NCBI RefSeq assembly: GCF_023016525.1
Contig: NZ_JALKCG010000007.1
Location: 124,001-188,000 of the forward strand
Direction of reading: 5' to 3'
DNA length: 64,000 nt
DNA from: Ancylobacter koreensis
GTDB taxonomy: Bacteria > Pseudomonadota > Alphaproteobacteria > Rhizobiales > Xanthobacteraceae
Shown here: positions 37,920 through 45,801 of the stretch, piece after piece
Position numbering within the stretch: the stretch's first letter is position 1
How the letters are laid out: every line of letters starts with the position of its first letter
Notes under the pieces: generated by a model
Database searches by the model: none
Seen by the model: the letters and a program-made list of their open reading frames with translations, nothing else
What the model was told of the DNA's origin: nothing
Program-made: the position numbers and the translations under genes

Positions 37920-38522
37920 TCACATGAACAGCATCAGCACGCTGGCGGCGACGAGCGCGGCCATGACGAGATTCACAATGCGCTGCTGGCGCGGGGTGGA
38001 AAGCAGCCGGGCGAGCAGGGCGCCGAAGCCGGCCCACAGGCTCAGGCTCGGCAGCGTCACAAGGCCGGAGACGAGCGCGATCACCAGCACCTCAGCGAAC
38101 AGGTTGTCGCCGTCCACCGTGGTGAAGGCCGGCACGATGGAGAGCGCGATGGTCCACGCCTTGGGGTTCACCCACTGGAACAGCGCCGACTGAAGCAGCG
38201 TCATCGGCTTCTCCATCGCCGTGCCGCCGCCCGGCCCGCCGGCATTGGCGATCTTCCAGGCGAGGTAGAGCAGATAGGCCGACCCGACGATCTTCAACGT
38301 CTGGTGCATGTAGGGGATCGCCATGAACAGCGTGCCGAGCCCCATGCCGACCGCCATGACCATGACGGCGAAGCCGACGGTGACGCCCCAGATCTGCGGC
38401 AGGGTGCGGCGGAAGCCGAAGGCGGCGCCGGAGCCCGCCGAAATCATGTTGTTCGGCCCGGGGGTGAGGGCGCCCGCGAGGGCGAACAGGAACAGCGGCA
38501 GCAATTGCGAGGCGAGCGGCAC
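37920..38522 (-). CDS. LysE/RhtB family exporter
   Basis: A 200-residue inner-membrane protein with six hydrophobic segments. The N-terminal LFALAGALTPGPNNMISAGSGAAFGFRRTLPQIWGV contains the family signature (PGPN) and QWVNPKAWTIALSIVPAF the second conserved motif (NPKAW). LysE-type proteins export amino acids or related metabolites; the substrate is not predictable. It ends just upstream of the PlcP promoter and is probably a separate transcription unit. Confidence 0.88.
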   Translation of the reverse strand: MPLASQLLPLFLFALAGALTPGPNNMISAGSGAAFGFRRTLPQIWGVTVGFAVMVMAVGMGLGTLFMAIPYMHQTLKIVGSAYLLYLAWKIANAGGPGGGTAMEKPMTLLQSALFQWVNPKAWTIALSIVPAFTTVDGDNLFAEVLVIALVSGLVTLPSLSLWAGFGALLARLLSTPRQQRIVNLVMAALVAASVLMLFM

Positions 38523-38649
38523 GGCGGGCTCCGGTTCACGCCTGCGCGCACGATCCGATGCCGCGCCGGCCGCCGAGAGCTAGGCGCCAGCCTGCCGCCT
38601 TGCAACCGTCAATCGCCGAATGCGTGGGGGCATTCCGCGCCAAACGCGA

Positions 38650-38684
38650 CGATGCCGCCGGCCCGGCCGGGCGCGGCGGCATCG
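38650..38684. terminator. Intergenic hairpin between usp and the LysE gene
   Basis: CGATGCCGCC (38650-38659) pairs with GGCGGCATCG (38675-38684) around a GC-rich loop. There is no clear U tract on either strand, so termination is only possible, not shown. Confidence 0.35.
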
Positions 38685-38719
38685 TTCTCGGACAGGCGCG
38701 CTGTGCGGGGGGGGGGCGC

Positions 38720-39535
38720 TCAGTGCGCGACGAGCAGCGCCGCCGGCGGATCGACCAGCAGAGAGGCGGTGACGCCGCCCAGCACCATTTCGGCAAGGCG
38801 CGAACGGCTGTAGACGCCCATCACCAGAATGTCGGCGCCGAATTTCTGCACCTCGTTGGCGATGGTGACGCCGGCCGCGCCGTCTTTGGCGTGGTGATGG
38901 CGGGCATTGACGCCGTGGCTGTTCAGCCAGGCGACAAGGCGGGCGCCGGACGCGGTGGCGGCCGGATCGCCTTCCTCCACCGTGAGCACTTCCACCTCGT
39001 CGGCGGTGGCGAGCAGGGGCAGGGCGAAGCGCACCGCGTGGCCGGCCTCGCGCGAGGGTTTCCACGCCACCAGCGCGCGGCCGATGCGGGCAGGCACCGG
39101 CTTGCCGGTCGGCACGACGGCAACCGGACCGTTGCAGGCGAGGGCGAGATGCTCGGGGAGGGTGGCGGCGAGCTGGTCGTCGACCGTGCCGTAGGGGGTC
39201 TCGCTGACCACGGTGACATCGGCGAAGGTGACTTCGTCACGCAGCGCCGAGGTGACTTCGCCGTCAACGACCGTCCATGTCCCGGCGACGCCGGCGGCCG
39301 CGAGGGCCTGCTCGAACTTCGCCTTGAAGGCGGGCTCCTTCTCCTTCGCCTCATGCACCAGCTCGTTGACATAGATGGAGAGGGCGCGGCCCACGCGCGG
39401 CACGCCGGCGGGATAGAGCGTGTAGAGCGCCTTGACGGCCGCGCCGGTCTGGCGGGCGAGCGCCACGGCGAAAGCCAGCCGGTCATCGAAGCCGGAATCG
39501 GGGGCGGCGTGCAGCAGGACGGTGCGGATGGACAT
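38720..39535 (-). CDS. Universal stress protein family protein
   Basis: A 271-residue cytoplasmic protein with two Usp-like halves. The first (about 1-145) begins IRTVLLHAAPDSGFDDRLAFAVALARQTG, and the second (about 150-271) contains RALVAWKPSREAGHAVRFALPLL and the nucleotide-binding-like loop LVMGVYSRSRLAEMVLGGVTASLL. Tandem Usp proteins usually answer stress or energy depletion. The Gly-rich ATP loop is only partly canonical, so ATP binding is uncertain. A run of ten G (38707-38716) lies right after the stop. Confidence 0.87.
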   Translation of the reverse strand: MSIRTVLLHAAPDSGFDDRLAFAVALARQTGAAVKALYTLYPAGVPRVGRALSIYVNELVHEAKEKEPAFKAKFEQALAAAGVAGTWTVVDGEVTSALRDEVTFADVTVVSETPYGTVDDQLAATLPEHLALACNGPVAVVPTGKPVPARIGRALVAWKPSREAGHAVRFALPLLATADEVEVLTVEEGDPAATASGARLVAWLNSHGVNARHHHAKDGAAGVTIANEVQKFGADILVMGVYSRSRLAEMVLGGVTASLLVDPPAALLVAH

Positions 39536-39759
39536 GGCGCTTCTCTCCGTGGGTGGGGCTTATCCATGACCTAAGGTCAAAGACGGCGCCTGAGAATGCG
39601 GGAAAGCACGAACCGCGAAACCCATTAGACGGGGAACATTCCGGCCGCCGCCTTCACGAGCGCGCGAACGCGACCTCCGGCCGATTGTCATCGCACCTCC
39701 CACCAATAAGGTGGCCCTCGCATGTGCTGCGTCGCAGCACGCACAGTTGGGAGCATTGC

Positions 39760-40206
39760 ATGTCACGTCGCCTGACGATTGCCGCCGCAGTCGCCATGAT
39801 CTCCGCCGTCGCCGCCACTGCGGTCGTCGCCCAGACCGATGTCGTGAAGGAGCGGCAGACGCTGCTGAAGGAGTTCGGCAGCGCGACCCGTCCGGTCGCC
39901 GGCATGCTGCGTGGGCAGGCGCCCTTCGACCTCGCGACAGTTCAGGCGGCGCTCGACACCTATGCGAAGAACGCCAAGGTGCTGCCCACCCTGTTCCCCG
40001 AAGGCTCCGGCCCCGGCCCGAACACCGAGGCGCTGCCCGCCGTCTGGCAGAAGAAGGCGGAATTCGACGCGCTGTTCGGCAAGCTGGCCTCCGACGCCAC
40101 CGCCGCGCGCGCGGCGATCACCGACGAGGCCAGCTTCAAGGCCAATTTCCCCGGCGTGGTGCGCAATTGCGGCACCTGCCACGACACGTTCCGCCAGAAG
40201 AAGTGA
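39760..40206 (+). CDS. Cytochrome c' family protein (c556-like)
   Basis: A 148-residue exported c-type cytochrome. A signal peptide (MSRRLTIAAAVAMISAVAAT, cleavage near VVA-QT) precedes a four-helix fold, and the single heme site CGTCHDTFRQKK sits at the very C-terminus, as in cytochrome c' and c556. GGGAG upstream supports the ATG at 39760. It is probably periplasmic and binds or detoxifies small gas ligands or carries electrons. It is followed after one base by the b561-type gene, which likely encodes its membrane electron partner. Confidence 0.88.
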   Translation: MSRRLTIAAAVAMISAVAATAVVAQTDVVKERQTLLKEFGSATRPVAGMLRGQAPFDLATVQAALDTYAKNAKVLPTLFPEGSGPGPNTEALPAVWQKKAEFDALFGKLASDATAARAAITDEASFKANFPGVVRNCGTCHDTFRQKK

Positions 40207-40207
40207 C

Positions 40208-40972
40208 GTGAGCGCGGGACCGCAATCGCCGGTGCCGGCCGCGTCGCCGGCGCGGGAGGGGGCAGGGGAGGTGCTTGCGGGGCAGGTCCTTGCAAGGGAG
40301 GTTTTCGCGTGGGACCTGCCGACGCGCCTCGCCAAATGGACGCTGGCCGCGCTGGTGGGGCTCGCCTTCGCCAGCCGCTACTATGGCGATGCCGGCCTCG
40401 TCTGGCACCAGTGGAACGGGCTCGCCATCCTCGTTGTGCTGGTGTTCCGCGTGCTTTGGGGCTTCGTCGGCGGCTCTACGGCGCGCTTCGCGGGCTTCCT
40501 GCGCGGGCCGGGTGCCCTGCTGGCCTATGCGAACGCGCTGCTGCGCGGCCGGCCGCAGCATTTCCTCGGCCACAGCCCGCCCGGCGGCTGGATGGTGATG
40601 GCGCTGCTCCTCGTGGTCGGCGCGCAGGCGCTGTCCGGGCTGTTCACCACCGACGACATCGCGGTCTACGCGCCGCTGACCGGAGTGGTGAGCGACGAGG
40701 CCATGGGCCGCGCCTCGGCGTGGCACCAGTGGCTTTACCCCTGGCTGCTGGCGCTGATCGGGCTGCATGTGGCGGCGAACCTCCTCCACTCCCTGCTCGG
40801 GCCGGACAACCTGATCCGCGCCATGATCGTCGGGCACAAGCCGGCGGGCGCGTTTCTCGACCGCGCGCCGGCGACGCCGGGTGCCATCTGGCGGGCCGTC
40901 CTCTGCCTTGCGGTCGCCATCGCCGCCGTGTTCGGCGGCATCGCGCTGGCGGGCGGGCATCCCTTTCCCTGA
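40208..40972 (+). CDS. Cytochrome b561-family membrane protein
   Basis: A 254-residue inner-membrane protein with hydrophobic segments at about 41-55, 66-83, 128-147, 183-203 and 231-248. Candidate heme-ligand histidines lie in WHQWNG (about 61), FLGHSPPG (about 118), WHQWLY (about 177) and GLHVAANLLH (about 190-200), the pattern of b561/Ni-hydrogenase b-type cytochromes. GTG 40208 is used because it lies two bases after the cytochrome c' stop; later GTGs are possible. The pair may form a quinone-linked electron route to the periplasm. Confidence 0.82.
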   Translation: MSAGPQSPVPAASPAREGAGEVLAGQVLAREVFAWDLPTRLAKWTLAALVGLAFASRYYGDAGLVWHQWNGLAILVVLVFRVLWGFVGGSTARFAGFLRGPGALLAYANALLRGRPQHFLGHSPPGGWMVMALLLVVGAQALSGLFTTDDIAVYAPLTGVVSDEAMGRASAWHQWLYPWLLALIGLHVAANLLHSLLGPDNLIRAMIVGHKPAGAFLDRAPATPGAIWRAVLCLAVAIAAVFGGIALAGGHPFP

Positions 40973-41000
40973 GGCGGGGAGGAGACGCCGGAAATATCGT

Positions 41001-41030
41001 TTCCCGACCGGCTTGCCGGCCGGTCGGGAA
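41001..41030 (+). promoter_or_regulatory. Hairpin covering the ribosome site of the DMT transporter
   Basis: A 12-bp stem, TTCCCGACCGGC (41001-41012) with GCCGGTCGGGAA (41019-41030). The right arm supplies the GGGAA of the likely ribosome site just before ATG 41039. No U tract follows. It may be a leftover terminator-like hairpin of the cytochrome genes or may reduce translation of the next gene. Confidence 0.45.
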
Positions 41031-41038
41031 AGTGCTCC

Positions 41039-41977
41039 ATGGCGCCCATTATGAACGCGCTCAAGGGCATCGCGCTGCAGGTCGGCGCGACGTTCCTCTT
41101 CACCATCATGTCGGCCATGGTCCGCATCGTCTCGGAGCGCATTCCGACCGGCGAGATCGTCTTCTCGCGCTCCTTCTTCGCCCTGTTCCCGCTGCTGGCG
41201 CTGCTCGCCTGGCGCGGCGAGGTGAGCGCGGCGGTGCGCACCGCCCATCCGGTCGGGCACATCGTGCGCGGCACGGTCGGCGTGATGGCGATGAGCCTCG
41301 GCTTCTCGGCGCTGGCGCGCATTCCGCTCGCCGACGCCACCGCCATCGGCTTCACCGCGCCGCTGCTCACCGTGGTGTTCGCGGCGGTGCTGCTGCGCGA
41401 GCGCGTGCAGGCCTATCGCTGGGCAGCGGTGTGCGTGGGCCTTGCCGGCGTGGTGATCATGCTGTGGCCGCACATGTCGGGCGCCTTCGACAGTGCCGAC
41501 CATGTGGTGGGCGCCGCCTGCGCGCTGATCGGCGCCGGCTTCACCGCCGGGGCGATGATCCAGGTGCGCCGGCTGACGCAGACCGAATCGACGCCGGCCA
41601 TCGTGTTCTATTTCCAGGCGCTGGCGGCGGTCGCCGGGCTTGCCACCGCCGGCTGGGGCTGGGTGCTGCCGGGGCCGGGCGACGCGGTGCTGCTGGTGTC
41701 GATGGGGCTGGTCGGCGGGGTGGGGCAGATCCTGCTGACCGAGAGCTACCGCTACGCGCCGGCCTCCGTGGTGGCGCCCTTCGCCTATTCGGCGATGCTG
41801 TGGTCGCTGCTGCTCGGCTTCATCCTGTTCGCCGAGATACCGCCGCTGCTGGTGGTGCTGGGCGCGTCCGTCGTGATTGGCGCCGGGCTCTTCGTCATCT
41901 GGCGCGAGCGGCAGCTCGGCATCGAGCGCAACCGCGCGGACGCGGCGGCGACGCCTCCCGCCGGGCCGACCGCCTGA
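41039..41977 (+). CDS. DMT/EamA family transporter
   Basis: A 312-residue inner-membrane protein with about ten hydrophobic segments in two EamA halves (about 1-145 and 155-295). Typical blocks are ALARIPLADATAIGFTAPLLTVVFA and YRYAPASVVAPFAYSAMLWSLLLG. These proteins usually export metabolites such as amino acids or nucleotides. ATG 41039 or 41051 can serve as start. The ribosome site is within a hairpin just upstream. Convergent with the small Lrp-domain gene. Confidence 0.87.
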   Translation: MAPIMNALKGIALQVGATFLFTIMSAMVRIVSERIPTGEIVFSRSFFALFPLLALLAWRGEVSAAVRTAHPVGHIVRGTVGVMAMSLGFSALARIPLADATAIGFTAPLLTVVFAAVLLRERVQAYRWAAVCVGLAGVVIMLWPHMSGAFDSADHVVGAACALIGAGFTAGAMIQVRRLTQTESTPAIVFYFQALAAVAGLATAGWGWVLPGPGDAVLLVSMGLVGGVGQILLTESYRYAPASVVAPFAYSAMLWSLLLGFILFAEIPPLLVVLGASVVIGAGLFVIWRERQLGIERNRADAAATPPAGPTA

Positions 41978-41983
41978 GCGGCC

Positions 41984-42220
41984 TCAGAACGCCTTGAAGG
42001 TGATGAGCGTGCGGGTGTCGAGGATGCCCGGGAAGAGCTGCACCTTCTCATTGACGAAATGGCCGATGTCGGTGCCATCCGGCACATAGAACTTCACCAG
42101 CAGGTCGAACTCGCCGGCGGTGGAATAGATCTCCGAGGCGATCTCCGCATCGGCGATGGCGTTCGCCACCTCGTAGGAGCGGCCGAGGTGACATTTGATC
42201 TGCATGAAGAAGGGGACCAT
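41984..42220 (-). CDS. Stand-alone Lrp/AsnC ligand-binding domain protein
   Basis: A 78-residue protein matching only the effector (RAM) domain of Lrp/AsnC regulators: FFMQIKCHLGRSYEVANAIADAEIASEIYSTAGEFDLLVKFYV, ending TRTLITFKAF. There is no HTH, and the frame upstream of MVPFF shows no DNA-binding sequence. Such stand-alone domains form rings that bind amino acids and may act as sensors, but their role is poorly known. It is convergent with the DMT transporter gene. Confidence 0.85.
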   Translation of the reverse strand: MVPFFMQIKCHLGRSYEVANAIADAEIASEIYSTAGEFDLLVKFYVPDGTDIGHFVNEKVQLFPGILDTRTLITFKAF

Positions 42221-42373
42221 CGCGGCTTTCCGGCTTGGGAGCGGGAGGCCGATAAGGAACAGAACGCCGGCCCGCGCGCAACCCCGCCGACCGCCGGCCG
42301 CGCACCCGCCATCCGCGACCTTCGCGTCCTGCTTGCGCCGGCCGGCGGCTTCGCCTATCTCGCCATGACGATC

Positions 42374-42480
42374 TCGTTGGGGTGCCCGCACGGGCTGAGA
42401 GGCGAGGCGCGGCCGTTCGTATAGGGTCGCGGCGTTGCCAACCCACGAACCTGATCCGGGTCATGCCGGCGGAGGGAACG
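42374..42480 (+). ncRNA. TPP riboswitch (THI box)
   Basis: Core THI-box motifs are in order: GGGGTGC (42380), GGGCTGAGAGG (42392-42402, the pyrimidine pocket), then ACCC and ACCTGATCCGGG, and TCATGCCGGCGGAGGGAACG (42461-42480, the pyrophosphate pocket). CGTT and AACG close the base stem. It lies 67 bases before thiD, which suits control of translation or transcription by thiamine pyrophosphate. The switching hairpin after 42480 cannot be assigned with confidence. Confidence 0.9.
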
Positions 42481-42547
42481 GGTCCGTGCGCCGGCAGGAG
42501 AACCTGCGGCGACGACGCTCCCCGACCGCGCGGCGAGAGAGGTGCAG

Positions 42548-43354
42548 ATGAGCGGTTCCACACCGATCGCCGTGACGATCGCCGGCTCGGATTCGGGCGG
42601 CGGCGCGGGCATACAGGCCGACCTCAAGACCTTCTCGGCGCTCGGCGTCTACGGCGCCAGCGTGATCACCGCGCTCACCGCGCAGAACACGCTCGGCGTC
42701 ACCGGCATCCACGACGTGCCGCCGGACTTCATCGCCGCGCAGATCGACGCCGTTCTGTCCGACCTCGACGTCGACGCGATCAAGATCGGCATGCTCTCGC
42801 GACCCGAGGCCATCGAGGTCGTGGCGGCGGGGCTGGAGCGGCACGGGCAGTCCACCATCGTGCTCGACCCGGTGATGATCGCCGCTTCCGGCGACCGGCT
42901 GCTGGTGCCGGAGGCCATCGAGACGCTGCGCGCGCGCCTGCTGCCGCGCGCCCTGCTGATCACGCCGAACCTGCCCGAGGCGGCGGCGCTGCTCGACGAG
43001 GCGCCGGCCGCCACGCTGGAGGAGGTGCGCGGGCAGGCCGAGCGTCTGCTCGCCTTCGGCCCGCGCGCGGTGCTGATCAAGGGCGGGCACGGCGAGGGAC
43101 CGCAGAGCACCGACGTGCTGCTGGACTCCAAGGGCTTCTTCGAACTGAGCGCGGCGCGCGTCGCCACGCGCAACACGCACGGCACCGGCTGCACGCTCTC
43201 CTCCGCCATCGCCGCCGGGCTCGCGCGCGGGCTGAAGCTGCGCGACGCGGTGACGGCGGCGAAGGACTACCTCACCCGCGCGCTCGCCTGCTCGGAGGAA
43301 CTGCATATCGGGCAGGGCCACGGGCCGGTGCATCACTTCCATTCCTGGTGGTGA
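42548..43354 (+). CDS. thiD: Hydroxymethylpyrimidine/phosphomethylpyrimidine kinase
   Basis: A 268-residue ribokinase-fold enzyme that phosphorylates HMP and HMP-P for thiamine synthesis and salvage. Motifs: TIAGSDSGGGAGIQADLKTF (about 10-29), IKIGMLSR (about 78), VLDPVMIAASGDRLL (about 105), LITPNLPEAA (about 138) and THGTGCTLSSAIAAGLARG with catalytic aspartate-equivalent region (about 215). GAGAGAGG (42535-42542) supports ATG 42548. The TPP riboswitch upstream fits feedback control. No other thi gene is adjacent. Confidence 0.95.
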   Translation: MSGSTPIAVTIAGSDSGGGAGIQADLKTFSALGVYGASVITALTAQNTLGVTGIHDVPPDFIAAQIDAVLSDLDVDAIKIGMLSRPEAIEVVAAGLERHGQSTIVLDPVMIAASGDRLLVPEAIETLRARLLPRALLITPNLPEAAALLDEAPAATLEEVRGQAERLLAFGPRAVLIKGGHGEGPQSTDVLLDSKGFFELSAARVATRNTHGTGCTLSSAIAAGLARGLKLRDAVTAAKDYLTRALACSEELHIGQGHGPVHHFHSWW

Positions 43355-43384
43355 TTTTCCGGTGGTGATCGGCTGGGGGTGATC
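43343..43384 (+). repeat. Three tandem 14-bp units spanning the thiD stop codon
   Basis: Units TCCTGGTGGTGATT (43343-43356), TTCCGGTGGTGATC (43357-43370) and GGCTGGGGGTGATC (43371-43384). The first holds the thiD stop; TGA recurs at 43352, 43366 and 43380, one in each reading frame. Adjacent units match at 10-11 of 14 positions. Confidence 0.75.
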
Positions 43385-43466
43385 GTCCGGCCCTGACGCG
43401 GCGGCATCGATCTCGCGCGGGCGGCGTGGGGCTGCTATCGAGGCGCGTTCCCGCTGGTGCTTCCCC

Positions 43467-44657
43467 GTGCCCGTCATCGCGCCCCGCCATGCCATCGCCG
43501 CCGCCTATGCCGGGCTGTTCTTCGGCATCGGCGTGTTCCTGCCGTTCTTTCCGGTCTGGCTGCAGCATCGCGGCTTCGACGCGGCGATGATCGCGCTGGC
43601 GCTCGCCATCCCGCAGGGCGTGCGGCTGCTGACCATGCCGCTCGGCGGCTTTCTCGCCGACCATAGCGGAAGGCCCCGCGCGACGCTGATCGGCTATTCG
43701 CTGGCGACCGCCCTGTGCTTTGCCGGCATCGCGCTGGCGCCGGGCGCCGTCTTCGTGCTGCTCGGCCTCGGCATCGCCGCCGCCTTCTGGCAGCCGAGCC
43801 TGCCGGTGCTCGACGCCTATGCGGTGGCGCGCCGGCGCGAGGGGCTGCTCGACTATGGCCGCGTGCGGCTCTGGGGTTCGATGGCCTTCATCGGCGGCAA
43901 TCTGGTGGCCGGCGGGCTGCTCGCCGGCCTTGTCGGGCCGGTGCCGCACGACGCGGTGATTTGGCTGATCGTCGCCGGCAGCCTCTCCGCCGCGCTGGCC
44001 GCCACCACGCTGAAGGAAGCGCCGTCCGTGCCGCGCGCCCATCGCGAGGGTGCCGCCGGCGGGTGGCGGCTCGTGAGAAGCCTCGCCCCGGTACTGCTGG
44101 TGGGCATGGCGGCGGCGGCGCTGGTGCAGGGTTCGCACGCCGTGCTTTACGCTTTCGCCTCCATCCAGTGGCACGCCAAGGGCCTGTCGGACGGCATCAT
44201 CGGGCTGCTGTGGTCGCTCGGGGTGCTTGCCGAGGTGGTGCTGTTCCATTTCGGCACGCGGGTGACGCGGCGGCTGGGGCCGGAGCGGCTGCTGCTGCTC
44301 GGCGGGGTGGCGGGCATGCTGCGCTTCGCGGCGATGGCCTTCGATCCGCCGCTGCCGCTCCTGCTTCTGCTCCAGCCGCTGCACGCCCTGACCTTCGGCT
44401 GCACCTATCTCGGAACCGTCGAGCTCGTTGCCCGCCACGCCCCGGCAGGGCGCGGGGCCAGCGTGCAGGGGCTGGCGGCGATGGCGACCGCCGTCGCGAT
44501 GGCCGGCGCGACGCTCGCAGCCGGGCCGCTCTGGCAGGCCTTCGGCGCGGCGACCTTCCTCGCCTCGGCCGCGCTCGCCACCGCAGGCGCCCTGCTGGCG
44601 CTGGCGGCGGGCTGGATGCGGGCGGATCAGCCCCAGAGCGCCGGCTCGGGCGGGTAG
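43467..44657 (+). CDS. MFS transporter (phenylpropionate-permease-like)
   Basis: A 396-residue membrane protein with about 12 hydrophobic segments and the MFS_1-like pattern of the 3-phenylpropionate transporter family: IAAAYAGLFFGIGVFLPFFPVWLQHRG (N-terminus), GGFLADHSGRPRATLIG (about 67-83), and a central LWGSMAFIGGN block. The start is GTG 43467, following a CG-rich leader without a good ribosome site, so it is uncertain. The last 31 bases overlap the 3' end of the convergent epimerase gene. Substrate unknown. Confidence 0.85.
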   Translation: MPVIAPRHAIAAAYAGLFFGIGVFLPFFPVWLQHRGFDAAMIALALAIPQGVRLLTMPLGGFLADHSGRPRATLIGYSLATALCFAGIALAPGAVFVLLGLGIAAAFWQPSLPVLDAYAVARRREGLLDYGRVRLWGSMAFIGGNLVAGGLLAGLVGPVPHDAVIWLIVAGSLSAALAATTLKEAPSVPRAHREGAAGGWRLVRSLAPVLLVGMAAAALVQGSHAVLYAFASIQWHAKGLSDGIIGLLWSLGVLAEVVLFHFGTRVTRRLGPERLLLLGGVAGMLRFAAMAFDPPLPLLLLLQPLHALTFGCTYLGTVELVARHAPAGRGASVQGLAAMATAVAMAGATLAAGPLWQAFGAATFLASAALATAGALLALAAGWMRADQPQSAGSGG

Positions 44658-45604
44658 ACCACGCTGCCCTCGTAACGCAGCGCCGGCTCGCGGTCCTGCG
44701 CCAGCAGCAGCGGCCCGTCGAGGTCGACGAAGCCGGCCAGCGGCGCCAGCAGCATGGCGGGCGCCATGGCGAGCGAGGTGGCGACCATGCAGCCAACCAT
44801 GATGGCGAGCCCTTCGGCCTGCGCGGCGCGGGCGAGCTCGATGGCCTCGGTGAGGCCGCCGGTCTTGTCGAGCTTGATGTTGAGCGCGTCGTAGCGGCCG
44901 ATGAGGGCGGCCAGCCCGTCGAGGCCGTGGGCGCTCTCGTCGGCGCAGATCGGCACTGAATGCTCGATCCGCGCCAGCAACTCGTCCTGCGCCGCCGGCA
45001 AGGGCTGCTCGACCAGCTCGATGCCGAGCCGCGCGCAGGCGGCGAGGTTCCCGGCGATGGTGTCCGCCGTCCAGCCCTCATTGGCATCGACGATCAGCCG
45101 CGTCTGCGGCACCGCCGCGCGCACCGCCTTGAGGCGCGCGATGTCACCCTCCGCGCCGAGCTTGAGCTTGAGCAGGTCGTGCCCGCTGGCGCGGGCGGCC
45201 TGCGCCATGGCCTCGGGCGTGTCGAGGCTGATCGTGTAGGCGGTGAGCGCCGGGCTGGGCGCCGGCAGGCCGGCAAGCTCGTGGACGCGTAGGCCGGCGC
45301 GCTTGGCATCGAGGTCCCAGAACGCGCAGTCGAGCGCGTTGCGCGCGGCGCCGGGCGGCAGCACGAACTGCAGCTCGTCGCGGCGCATCCCCGCCTCGAC
45401 CTGCCCGGCGAGGGCGGTGAGTTCCTCCACCACGCCGGCGACGCTTTCGCCATAGCGCGCATAGGGCACGCATTCGCCCTGTCCGACACGGGCGCCGTCG
45501 CGCAGCTCGACCCGCACCACGGCGGCCTCGCTCTTGGAGCCGCGGGCGATGGTGAAGCTGCCGCGGATCGGGAAGCTCTCGGCGAGGACGTGCAGAAGGG
45601 CCAT
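44627..45604 (-). CDS. Dipeptide (L-Ala-D/L-Glu) epimerase, enolase superfamily
   Basis: A 325-residue enolase-superfamily enzyme. Catalytic residues are in LLKLKLG (KxK, about 144-150), metal ligands in VDANEGW (about 172), VEQPL (about 200) and CADESAH (about 222), and the second-side lysine in NIKLDKTGG (about 247). This layout matches the Ala-Glu epimerase group, which recycles murein peptides by interconverting L-Ala-D-Glu and L-Ala-L-Glu. ATG 45604 (MALLHVLAESFPIRGSF) fits the family. It is divergent from mlaE and convergent with the MFS gene. Confidence 0.87.
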   Translation of the reverse strand: MALLHVLAESFPIRGSFTIARGSKSEAAVVRVELRDGARVGQGECVPYARYGESVAGVVEELTALAGQVEAGMRRDELQFVLPPGAARNALDCAFWDLDAKRAGLRVHELAGLPAPSPALTAYTISLDTPEAMAQAARASGHDLLKLKLGAEGDIARLKAVRAAVPQTRLIVDANEGWTADTIAGNLAACARLGIELVEQPLPAAQDELLARIEHSVPICADESAHGLDGLAALIGRYDALNIKLDKTGGLTEAIELARAAQAEGLAIMVGCMVATSLAMAPAMLLAPLAGFVDLDGPLLLAQDREPALRYEGSVVYPPEPALWG

Positions 45605-45801
45605 GATGGGCGGACCACAGGGGGCGGCCGAATCGCTGGCCGTTCCGGAGCATAATCCGGCCGCCGTCGGTCGTGGCGTCGCTTCGAAACCACACCGGCG
45701 GCGATTAAGTGCCGTTCCGTCCGCGCCGGCCCGGCATACGGGGTCGGCTCTCTCGACGGCCGGTGGCCTTACGGCTAAGAAATACATTGCGAATTCGGCG
45801 C

